DNA of 14,989 bases from Pelagophyceae sp. CCMP2097 (Eukaryota; Sar; Pelagophyceae): positions 40,509 to 55,497 of the forward strand of contig MU657453.1 of the NCBI GenBank assembly GCA_026770575.1, given 5' to 3'. Positions 1-7,445 of this stretch are shown here, in pieces. Position 1 is the first letter of the stretch. The number at the start of each line of letters is the position of its first letter. The notes under the pieces are model-generated. The model saw nothing but the letters and a program-made list of their open reading frames with translations. It had not been told where the DNA came from and made no database searches. The position numbers and the translations under genes were made by a program.

Positions 1-1108
1 AATCTGGTCGGCCGCAAAATATATAAAATAGCTCAATAAGATATAAAAATAAAAAATAAAGACAAGGAGGATTTGAAGGTTCAGCGATTAGTTAAATAAT
101 TTTAATTATTTACGTGGGCATTGCTATGGGATTTGTCTGTATCCTTCGTCCGAAGTCGGGTCCTCCGTGTGCCTCCGGCGCGCTCTTGTAATAGCCTCGA
201 AAAAATACTTACCTTTCGGCTTAAGGCGCTTCTGAAAACGCGAAGCGGTTACTAAGCAACACCCGCAAAGACAATGCGCGTTTATAGTCCATCTCGTCAA
301 AAGCGCAACAGGCACGCAATACACATAGCTATCTCATGGTGCTTTTAAATCTATGCGGCGTAAGTGCGCTTTTGACAAAATGCGCTTTTTAGGCGCATTT
401 TTAGAATGCGCCTTATAGGCGCATTTTGAGATAAGCGATTAATAAAAAAACGCGAGGTGGGGGCCCATAACCGGGATACCCCCAAAGGGGAAAATATTTC
501 GTTCAGGACGTCTGATCTCGCAATGATATCCATTCCGGTATGGTTTACTCTCTCACTGGCGATGTCACATGTTCAGGGAAACCCACCATGCGCATTCACA
601 AGCTGCCAACCTATTGCGATTTTTTTCGGGGAGCGCCAGCGTTCGCGCGTATGAGCGGACCTAGGATTCCTAATGAGAGAACATTGACCTGAAGGGAGAG
701 GGAAGAGTTCCTATCACAGGAGCGCGGGACTACCGCACGAGATTTTACCTGCGCTAGGTCACCACTGTCACTTTAAGGTCGTTCAATGGCATTGGCTTTT
801 CGGCGATCGTCAATCGTTTGTTTTTGTTGAATTCAACACTTATAAACAAGTGCTCTATTCCCGCAGGGTGTTTACAAAAACGTCATTTGTTCTTGGAGGA
901 TGAGCTCCCTTCGGCCCTACGTCGGCGCCGGTGTCTATGCAGAATCTCCCGCGACGCGGCACCCTCCATACGGCCCGCGCGTCGAGATGGTCCATCTTCG
1001 AGGCGGGTCTAAACGAGACATCTTCAAAAGGCGGGTCTGTTAGTCGCACTCAGGCTGGCGGTGCCTGCTCGCGGGCCCCTTGCTGTTTGAAGCACGTACA
1101 CCAAAAGC
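1..1108. other. spacer without a supportable gene
   Basis: I see no convincing gene here. Composition changes from AT-rich (1-120) to GC-rich near 900. Short ORFs on both strands have no recognisable domain and no consistent codon pattern. The stretch contains one hairpin-rich patch (listed separately) and one copy of the partial palindrome TAGGATTCCTA at 662-672. The GC-rich end, 900-1108, lies just downstream of the Ulp1-like gene and may be its 3' untranslated or flanking region. Confidence 0.5.
366..430. repeat. GCGCC/GGCGC hairpin patch (small member of the array at 3290-3728)
   Basis: The patch has several TGCGC/GCGCA words separated by T or A runs. AATGCGCC at 405-412 pairs perfectly with GGCGCATT at 418-425 across the 5-nt loop TTATA. 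The same words build the long hairpin array at 3290-3728, so this is a dispersed member of one family. No coding function is suggested. Confidence 0.6.
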
Positions 1109-2485
1109 CTACGAGGCGTGGATCTTCTTGGCCATGATGCCGGACATCATGCGATTGCGCGGGTGCGGCATGTGTTGCTGCAAGAACGTCGGGTGGACGC
1201 CAAACGAGATGTACTGCGCGCAGAACGAAGTAAAGCCGCCGCAGTCGACACCGTTGGACTGCCGCGTGCTCGCCTAGCACCTCGGCGTTGAAGCCGCCGG
1301 CGACGATGGTGCGATGCGCCGAGCACAGCGCCGCGGCCACGGTGTTCGCATCGGCGTCCGTCAAAGCGTCCGAGTCTTTGCAGCGGTCCGCCTCGGCGAG
1401 GGCCGCCACGTGTCGCACCTGCCTTTACGTCTCGATCTCGGCGAGGACCACCTCGGTGGCGCCCCGGAGCACCGCGCTCACAAAACACATTGGCGCCAGG
1501 CCTTCGCCATCGAGGATCCATTGTACGGCGCGGCGCGTCTTCGTTCAGCATCTCGAGCAGCGCACTGGTACCTATGCCCGGGACAGCGGCGCGCGCCTTG
1601 GCCGCCGTCGAGCAGCACGGAAGCGCCGATGCTGCCGTCTAGCACGTAGTCCGGGTCAGCGTCGAGCGCGGTGCCTGTGGCGTGGCCGACCAAGACGCCC
1701 GAGGCGCCGGCGCCATTCACGGCGCCCGTCTTGCCCGCCCCGATAATCCACCACGCCTAGCCATGCCCTTCTGCGCGCAGCTCGACGTGGCGCGCTGCCC
1801 CGCGCCCGACTTCGACGGTATAAATGTTTGTCTTTCCTTGTCCTCGTGAAGGGCGGCCCGAAGGCGGCGCCGTAATCGTGCCGGGCCCTACGCCCCCATA
1901 AGTAGCGCGGAAAACGACGCGTGCTCCCAGGAGCGACCTAGATGGGCATGCGACTTCTAAGATCCCGTCTCCCAGCAGCAACGTCGTCTCATCGACGTCG
2001 TCGTCGCTGTCATCCAGATCGTCGCCCGCGCCGAGGCCGCCGCCGAGTGCCCCACGCGCGACGAGGCCGCCACCGCGTGGCACGCGCGCGCTGAGGCCGC
2101 GCCCACGTGGCGCGCGCGCGTCGGAACTGGCGTCGTAGAAGAGCTTGCCGTCCGCATTGCGGCCACCGTGGGAAAGCACGTCGTCCGCGCCGCCGAGCTC
2201 GCCGCCCAGCTTGCCCACGCAATCATCGCCGTCGGACAGCACGTCGTCCGCCTCGAAGCCGCACCCGCGTGGCGCGCGTGCGTCAGGACTGGCGTCGTCG
2301 AAGAACTTGCTGTCCGCGTCGCGGCCGCCGTCGGAAAGCACGTCGCCCGCGCCGACGCCGCGGACGTGTGCCGCGCGCGTGCCACGGTCGGTGTCGTCTA
2401 AGAGCTTGCCGTCTTTGTGCGTCTCATCGACTCGCAGCTCGTCGGCGGCTCCCGGCTCAGGGACTTGATCAAGAATGTTCGGAGT
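1109..2485 (-). CDS. Ulp1/C48 cysteine protease-like protein, probably transposon-associated, 5' end missing
   Basis: The last exon, ending at TAG 1109-1111, carries QSNGVDCGGFTSF, the glutamine and catalytic-cysteine signature of Ulp1/SENP (C48) proteases, which cleave SUMO-like tags. Upstream, near 1540-1420, QWILDGEGLAPM resembles the W-L-x-D start of that domain. I could not place the catalytic His and Asp with confidence. The 5' half (2485-1757) is acidic and repetitive, followed by an SH3/Tudor-like stretch (GARVVFRATYGGVGPGTI ... IYTVEVG). The reading passes through several frames. One change fits a 33-nt GT-AG intron in phase 0 around 1430-1400; another meets an in-frame TAG at 1757-1759, which may be an acceptor or a true stop. 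No in-frame ATG exists before the TGA at 2486-2488, where the foldback element begins, so the 5' end is lost or lies in an unseen exon. Ulp1 domains occur in host SUMO proteases and in several DNA transposon groups (KDZ, some CACTA, MULE). With no host context I favour a mobile or decayed origin. Confidence 0.5.
2129..2413. repeat. diverged tandem repeat inside the Ulp1-like gene
   Basis: A block starting at 2129 (GGCGTCGTAGAAGAGCTTGC) recurs at 2291 with a period of about 162 bp and again in shortened form at 2390. On the minus strand it encodes acidic units of the type DGKLFYDASSDARAPRG / DSKFFDDASPDARAPRG / DGKLLDDTDRGTRAAHVRG, each linked to (D/A)DVLSDGG-like segments. The amino-acid conservation is stronger on the minus strand, which supports coding in that direction. 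Confidence 0.6.
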
Positions 2486-2498
2486 TCATTAGAAACCC

Positions 2499-2881
2499 TA
2501 GGAAGTTCCACCCCCAATTAGAATCGACTTTCCCGGGAATCCCCCAGTTAGAATCAACCTTTTTCTGAACATAGGAAGTCCTCCCCCCTATTGGATTCAG
2601 GATCCCCTATTGGATTCCAACCTTCTTCTGAACTTTTTACACTTTTGAAGCTCTTGGATTGGTGCAAAAGTGCTTTTCTGAACAAATTGCATTTTTAAGC
2701 CCCCTCAATGGCCATTCCGAATCCAATAGGGAGCAGAATCCAATAGGGGAAGGAGCTTCCTATTCCGCTCTGTCGGAGTAACGGGGTTCCCTTTTTCTGA
2801 ACATATTATATTTCCAAGCTCCCTGATTGGTCACAAACGATTTTAATTGGGGATTATTCTAATTGGGGGTGGCACTTCCTA
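2499..2881. mobile_element. nested foldback (MITE-like) element with double inverted repeats
   Basis: The outer arms are inverted copies: TAGGAAGTTCCACCCCCAAT and onward (2499-2524) against its complement at 2856-2881, 25 of 26 bases matching. An inner pair, 2572-2618 and 2718-2764, is built on CCCCTATTGGATTC and its inverse GAATCCAATAGGGG, each present twice per arm. The left arm is itself a diverged tandem duplication of about 72 bp (2500-2571 and 2572-2641), each copy starting AGGAAGT and ending with a TTCTGAAC word. TTCTGAAC recurs near 2628, 2676 and 2805, each followed by a related A/T-rich block and an AAGC(T/C)C word. There is no ORF. No target-site duplication is obvious at the outer ends. 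It abuts the truncated 5' end of the Ulp1-like gene. Confidence 0.75.
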
Positions 2882-2931
2882 TCCTGATAAATAAAATTTG
2901 TTTTTAAATAATCGCTGAATACGTTTATTAT

Positions 2932-3023
2932 GGACCGAGGCCGGATTCGAACCAGGTATTGCCCTACAGCTAGGGGAATCCTACACAACACTGGTTTTGC
3001 GATTGTCTGCGCAATGAGCGGCC
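2932..3023 (-). tRNA. tRNA-like locus, possibly a class II (long variable arm) tRNA or tRNA pseudogene
   Basis: Read on the minus strand, GGTTCGAATCC gives a textbook B box and T loop (stem 4 of 5 pairs). TTGCGCAGACAA matches the A box at most positions. TTGC (3014-3011) and GCAA (3000-2997) form a perfect 4-bp D stem around a 10-nt loop. GGCCGCT (3023-3017) pairs with the 3' CTCGGTC at five of seven positions including one G-T. CCCTA-GCTG-TAGGG before the T arm could be a class II variable arm. I could not find a clean 5-bp anticodon stem with a T at position 33, so the identity is not assignable and decay or an intron is possible. Confidence 0.4.
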
Positions 3024-3252
3024 ACAGACGCGAGTCGGAACCGTGATGAATGGGCCCGGGATTCTCGCGAACATCACGCGAGAGCCTCTAGAGTACTGCC
3101 ACAGGCCGCAGGCCGCACACGCACGCTCCACAGGCTCTCGCGTACAACAGGGAACGGGGCGGGGGCAGCGTTATACGGGCGATGCGGCCGCGGCAGTGTT
3201 ACGTGGTGCAATGCACGCATCACGAAGGTGAATGATACCACAGCCTCATATT

Positions 3253-3266
3253 ATAGGAATTCCTAT
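3253..3266. repeat. perfect palindrome ATAGGAATTCCTAT
   Basis: This is a perfect 14-bp palindrome. Its core TAGGAATTCCTA recurs at 5437-5448, upstream of the RCC1 gene, and one-base-shorter versions (TAGGATTCCTA) occur at 662-672 and 12463-12473. It may be a dispersed binding or transposon-end motif. Confidence 0.5.
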
Positions 3267-3289
3267 GCGGCTGCAGGGTATAGCGCCGA

Positions 3290-3728
3290 CGGTGCGCATA
3301 TATGAGCGGCGCTATTTATTGGCTGCGAGGTAATAGCGCCGGCGCTGCGCGTGTAGAGAGGCGCAATCTATACGCAATTGTTTTGATCGTAATTGTGGCG
3401 CCTTTAAGGACTGCGTCATATAGACGCTTAACCAAAAATGTGCATGAAAAGCGCCTTGAAGAGTGCGCCATAAAGGCGCTTAACTTAAAATGCGCATAAG
3501 AAGCGCCGTCAGGATTGCGCCATTTAGACGCAAACCCAATAAAGCGCAATAGAAGCGCCATTTAGAAAGCGCCATTAAGGCGCATTGGCCCAGAATGCGC
3601 ATTTTTTGCGCATTCTAGAAAGCGCCATTAAGGCGCATTGGCCCAGAATGCGCATTTTTTTTCGCATTCTAGAAAGCGCCATTAAGGCGCATTGGCCCAG
3701 AATGCGCATTTTTGCGCATTGTCTTTAC
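3290..3728. repeat. array of GCGCC/GGCGC hairpins ending in three 53-54-bp tandem units
   Basis: Three near-identical units start at 3564, 3617 and 3671. Each holds two hairpins: GCGCC-ATTAA-GGCGC, and AGAATGCGCA with TGCGCATTCT around a T loop. The second hairpin is perfect in copy 1, loses a G in copy 2 and has a slightly altered right arm in copy 3. T-run length differs between copies (6, 8 and 5). From 3290 to 3560 the same GCGCC, AATGCGC and TAAAGGCGC words continue in decayed form, as if older units had drifted. There is no ORF of note. Confidence 0.8.
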
Positions 3729-4590
3729 GGGTGTTGAAGGGTCCCCAACAAAATGATTCATACCGCACTCACGCTCTCTCGCACGTGGCCGTCGACTGGG
3801 GATTCTAGTTCCGAACTATGCATGGCCCAACACCGCCAGGCAAGCGCCGGGGTGTCGGCCGACCCGCGTGCTCACAGGGTTCGCGGGCGGGGTCAGGGAG
3901 GTTGCTCGACTTTGGGTCAATGCTGGCCAAAGGAAGATGCCCGACGGCGCGCGCCGCTCCTCACGGGCGATCCCCGCAGCCGAACAGGCCCATAAACGCC
4001 AAGAGGCGCGGCGCGGGCGCCGTCATCCTAGACGCCATGCCCACCTCGCGGTCGTGCCTCGCGGTCGCATGCAGTCACCTAATCCGCACCAGGGCGATTC
4101 CAGAGGATGGCGCGGCGTGTGCCCTCGCTCCCGAGGTCACGGGAGCGCCGCGTGCGCGCCAACGCCACCGCCGACCGCCTATTTGATTTTGGAACTTGGA
4201 CGCCCTTCCGTTTCAAAGGCCTGGGATGTTTCAAGGCTTGGGATGTTCCACGCCGGCGTGGCGCAGAGATCCAACGATGCACCACGGCGGACGGCGGCGC
4301 TGTGTTGGCGCTGGACACGGCGGGGGCGCCAGCGTCTACGGCCTAGGTGACGGAGGCACGGACACGCTGAAACTGGTGCTATGCACGTATGCGCTTGACA
4401 GAATGATGCTCTCGCTCCGTGGCGAGGCCCTCCACCAGCTCGGATCGACCTGTGGCAGGGAATACCCGAGACAAGTGCAATGTACGGCGCACACACGGCG
4501 CGCCTTGGACGACGATGCATTAAGCCAAGCGCATGGGCCCTTCTTAGTGCTTCTTTGTGCTTTCGAGACTTTATATATTGACTGAAGCCT
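3729..4590. other. GC-rich stretch of uncertain content; no gene confidently called
   Basis: Overlapping ORFs occur on both strands. The most protein-like is plus strand 4196-4585 (129 codons), whose middle (GGGASVYGLGDGG, then ALDRMMLSLRGEALHQLG) could be coding, but I recognise no domain. A 17-bp direct repeat, AAGGC(C/T)TGGGATGTT(T/C)C, lies at 4217-4250. A decayed transposon remnant is possible; this is a guess. Confidence 0.25.
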
Positions 4591-4625
4591 CTGCTGTTCA
4601 CATTAGAAAACAGCCTCCCAAGCAG

Positions 4626-4692
4626 ATACGGGGTGCTACAACTGCGTCCAGCATTCTGGTTCCGGTTCGAATCCCCCGATATATTTTTTTTT
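4626..4692 (+). other. tRNA-derived relic: B box followed by a T run
   Basis: GGTTCGAATCC at 4664-4674 matches the internal B box of RNA polymerase III genes, and nine T residues at 4684-4692 could terminate Pol III. CGGGG (4629-4633) can pair with CCCCG (4674-4678). The T stem pairs at only two of five positions, the 5' half gives no clear D arm or anticodon arm, and the paired region is only about 55 nt. It is therefore more likely a tRNA-derived short interspersed element or decayed tRNA than a working tRNA gene. Confidence 0.3.
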
Positions 4693-5526
4693 GCCCTTCG
4701 CCTCTTGAGACACTTTTCTATTTTTTTGTTTTCCACCACTCAACCACGCGCGCGGCGGGCGAAACGCCTTTTTAAGATAATGTCGGCCCGCCAGCGCCTT
4801 TTGCCTTCTTGAAAAATAAGCGTCCGGCGGCTGAGACCGCCTTTGCCTTTAGATAAAATCCATTATCTTACCATCACATTCACCCTGTGGTGTAACAAAC
4901 ATTATTATTATATTGTATTATCGCCAAAATCGCCCATTTTCATGCGCAACTCTCCCCAGGCCCGCTGATTAACTACGTGCGGCATGACCCAGCCGAAAAG
5001 CTGCCGGAAAACATATTGACTAGGGGCGCTACCACGACAACCATCCATCTTAACCCGTGGAGGGTTACGATGCTGGGACGACCATAACCCACATTACAGC
5101 GAAGGATTGAAGCGGCAGTGTCGGTCCTTGGGTCATGGCCGATGTGCCCATCGCACAGCCCCTCCGATTGGCGGGGCCTTCGAGCCAAACCGCGGCGATT
5201 TCCATTTCGGTACAAGCGAGCTTCCCCAGACGTCCAACAGCGTCTGGCCCCATATCTGTTTTGGCAGGAGGGGCCTCGGAGGTGTCTGAGAGCGCCTGCG
5301 ACGCTGGACGGCCGATTGCGACCGCGCGCGAGACACTATAACCCCAAAAGGCTGTTTTTGACCCGTTTTTGCCAACTTTTCTCACAGGCCGCGAATGTCA
5401 CCGGAGATTGCGCGAGCGCGTTCCTAGGGTCGAATATAGGAATTCCTAGTCGGTATACCTCAGAACTGCACGAGCTGCCGGCCGCCATCGGCGACGCACC
5501 GGCGGCGGGCGTCGCCGGCCCGGAGG
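4693..5526. other. spacer upstream of the RCC1-repeat gene
   Basis: From 4693 to 4970 the sequence is AT-rich with short GC-rich inverted words. From 4970 to 5526 it is mixed in composition with overlapping short ORFs on both strands and no recognisable domain. The palindrome TAGGAATTCCTA (5437-5448) lies about 80 bp before the proposed start codon. A CTATAA word near 5336 is too far upstream to call as a TATA box with confidence. This stretch probably includes the promoter of the RCC1-repeat gene. Confidence 0.4.
5437..5448. promoter_or_regulatory. palindrome TAGGAATTCCTA upstream of the RCC1-repeat gene
   Basis: This is a second copy of the 12-bp core found at 3254-3265. It lies 79 bp before the ATG at 5527. 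The recurrence and position make it a candidate protein-binding site, but nothing in the sequence proves a role, and a transposon relic is equally possible. Confidence 0.3.
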
Positions 5527-7437
5527 ATGGAGGGCTGCGGCGTGCGGTGGCTCGAGCAGCGGTCCCTCGACGAGCGGCGCCTCGTTGCCGCGGCGTCGTC
5601 CGCGCACGGCGACCTCTGCGCGGTCCTCATCGACGCCGACGCGCGCCTCCGCGTTTTCGGCCGACGTGCGTTGGGAGGGGTGCGGGCCTCGACTCGCAGA
5701 TGTCGCGGGTCCCAGCGCGGCGGCGCTAGGCGGCGCGGTGGCGCTGGAGCACTGCCACGCCGTTTCGTTCGGCGACCGCGCAGGCCTGGTGCTGTGCGCC
5801 GACGGCGGCCTGTTCTACGTCGACGTCGGAAACTTTGACGATGAGCTGCCCTGGCTCCGCCGCGTCGAAGGCCTGCCGCCGGCCGCGTGCGTCCGCGCCG
5901 TCGCCGGCGGCGGCGCGCGGCTCTTAGCCGTCGCCGAGGACGGCGCGCTCTACGCCGTCACGCTTATCGGCGCGAAATGTGTCGCGCAGCCCGTCCCGCG
6001 GCCGCCGGGGACGGCGCGCGTTGTTGCCGTCGCCGTCGGCGGCGACCACGCGCTCTTCGTCACCGAAGCCGGCGCTTTGTACGCCTTCGGCGCCGGCGGA
6101 AACGGCCGCCTCGGCCTCGGCGACGAGCGGCCGGCGACGGTTGCGCAGCGCGTCGGGGTGCCGCTGAAATGCGCCTGGGTCGCCGCCGGGGCCGCGCATT
6201 CCTTCGTCGTCTGCGCCGGCGGCGAGTGCTTTGGCTTTGGCGCAAACGCGCGCGGCCAGCTCGGCGTCGGCGACGCAGACGACCGCGCGATGCCGACGCG
6301 CCTGCGCCTGGTACCGCCGAAGTCCATCGGCGCCGGCAGCGAGCACACCGTCGTCGCGTCCCACGACGGCAAAGCCTCCGCTTTCGGCCGCGCGGACGTC
6401 GTCGGCGCGGCCAGGGACGAACTGCGGCCCAGGCGCATCCAGGCCCTGCAAGGTGCGCCCATCGCCTCGCCGACGTCGCGTGCGGACCCGCGATCCGCGC
6501 AGGCATCAAGATCGTCCTCGTTGACGCGGGCCGCGACTACAGCCACGCCGTCGCGGCGGACGGCGCGGTCTACTGCTGGGGACGCGCGCGCGGCGGCGGC
6601 TTTTCGCCCGCGCGGTCGCCCGCGCCGCTCGCCGCGCGCACAACCGCCGAGTGCGCCGTCTGCGCGCGAGAGATGCACCGCGCGGCCATGGACGCGCGCC
6701 TGCCGCCGCTGCCGCGCGCCGCCGCGCGCATGCAGCCTCGCGACGCGGAGCCGCCCTTCCCGTGCGGAACCCGTCGCATGCGAAACCTTACGCACGCGAG
6801 GAATCACGCAGCTTCGAGCCGCGGTCGGACCTGGACGCCAAGTTCGACGCCGACGACGAGCACGCCACGCACGCAGTCTTTATCGCCATGGTCGAGACGG
6901 CGGCGGCGCAGCAGCGCCTCTCGCTCCACCTCTCGCTTCACGACTGCGCCTCCAAAGGCGCGCCCTTTGAGGTCACGCGGCTCGACGACGTGAAGAGCGC
7001 CAAACTCGACGAGTTCGATTCAAACACGGTCCGCCTCACGCGCGCCGTCGGCGGTGCGCCCCGTCGTGGCGCGATCGTGCGGCCGACCGTCGCGCAGGGG
7101 CGGAGACAGTCGATTCGTTCACGTTCCCACTGCCGCAGCGCGGTGAGCGAGGTGCGTCCTCGTATGGCGCGGCGCCTCTCAAGAGCGTCGGCGCCAGGCG
7201 GGCAAGCCGCCGAGTGGATCGGGACGTTGGACCGATGGAGGTGCGTAGTCCGCGGCCCGACGCGAGGCGCCCGGGCCCACGGCGCGGCGCAGGACCTTTG
7301 TCGGCGAGTGGGCCCCAAACCGGCGGCTCTTCGAGGACGCGGCGCGCGACGCCGCCCGCGAGGCGGCGGCGGCGCGCGACGTCGTCGAGACGTCCGAGGC
7401 CGCGCACGTCGAGGCCGAACTCCGGAGGCACAAATAA
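5527..7437 (+). CDS. RCC1-repeat (beta-propeller) protein with novel C-terminal region, seven exons
   Basis: Proposed exons are 5527-5665, 5700-6452, 6503-6761, 6812-7053, 7098-7142, 7198-7240 and 7293-7437; introns are 34, 50, 50, 44, 55 and 52 nt, all GT-AG, mostly GTGCG/GTGAG donors. The exons sum to 1626 nt, giving 541 residues and TAA, and every junction keeps phase. Residues about 25-330 carry RCC1-type blades. The clearest are GGDHALFVTEAGALYAFGAG with NGRLGLGD (160-188) and GAAHSFVVCAGGECFGFGAN with GQLGVGD (210-238); later blades are more degenerate, with DYSHAVAADGAVYCWG at 308-323. RCC1 propellers serve as Ran exchange factors or as protein-interaction modules; nothing here shows exchange activity. 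A lone CAVC (348-351) hints at a zinc site without a visible second pair. Residues 385-490 are unrecognised, and the last 40 form an alanine/glutamate-rich helix, perhaps a coiled coil. The start is the first ATG in the GC-rich block. I am confident of the family, less so of each splice site. Confidence 0.8.
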
Positions 7438-7445
7438 CGCTTACA

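Larger units (their letters stand above)
2882..3289. other. spacer holding a tRNA-like locus and a 14-bp palindrome
   Basis: Apart from the tRNA-like locus at 2932-3023, I see no gene. The GC-rich part from 3030 to 3230 has short ORFs without recognisable features. The perfect palindrome at 3253-3266 is listed separately. Confidence 0.5.

Noticed and set aside
540..692. Plus-strand 50-codon frame beginning MVYSLTGDVTCSGKP.
   Set aside because: Natural-looking but too short, without a recognisable family or neighbouring exon; probably chance.
1960..2400. Plus-strand helical repeat protein (RLIDVVVAVIQIVARAEAA, later TGVVEELAVR twice).
   Set aside because: It reads well but is antisense to the Ulp1-like frame, has no upstream start or downstream partner, and the minus-strand reading continues on both sides with a recognisable domain. 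A GC-rich repeat can look coding on both strands.
3290..3728. CRISPR array.
   Set aside because: Units are back to back without distinct spacers, the repeats are internally palindromic twice over, and the window is eukaryotic.
4179..4739. Minus-strand ORF of 186 codons.
   Set aside because: It has many cysteine, histidine and arginine residues in no pattern, crosses the B-box/T-run element, and no domain is visible.
5118..5729. Upstream extension of the RCC1 gene in a 203-codon frame.
   Set aside because: The frame differs from that of exon 1 and shows no RCC1 signature; the ATG at 5527 gives the better N-terminus.
5950..6807. Long minus-strand ORF of 285 codons across the RCC1 gene.
   Set aside because: It is the antisense shadow of RCC1 blades, with low-complexity arginine/alanine content.
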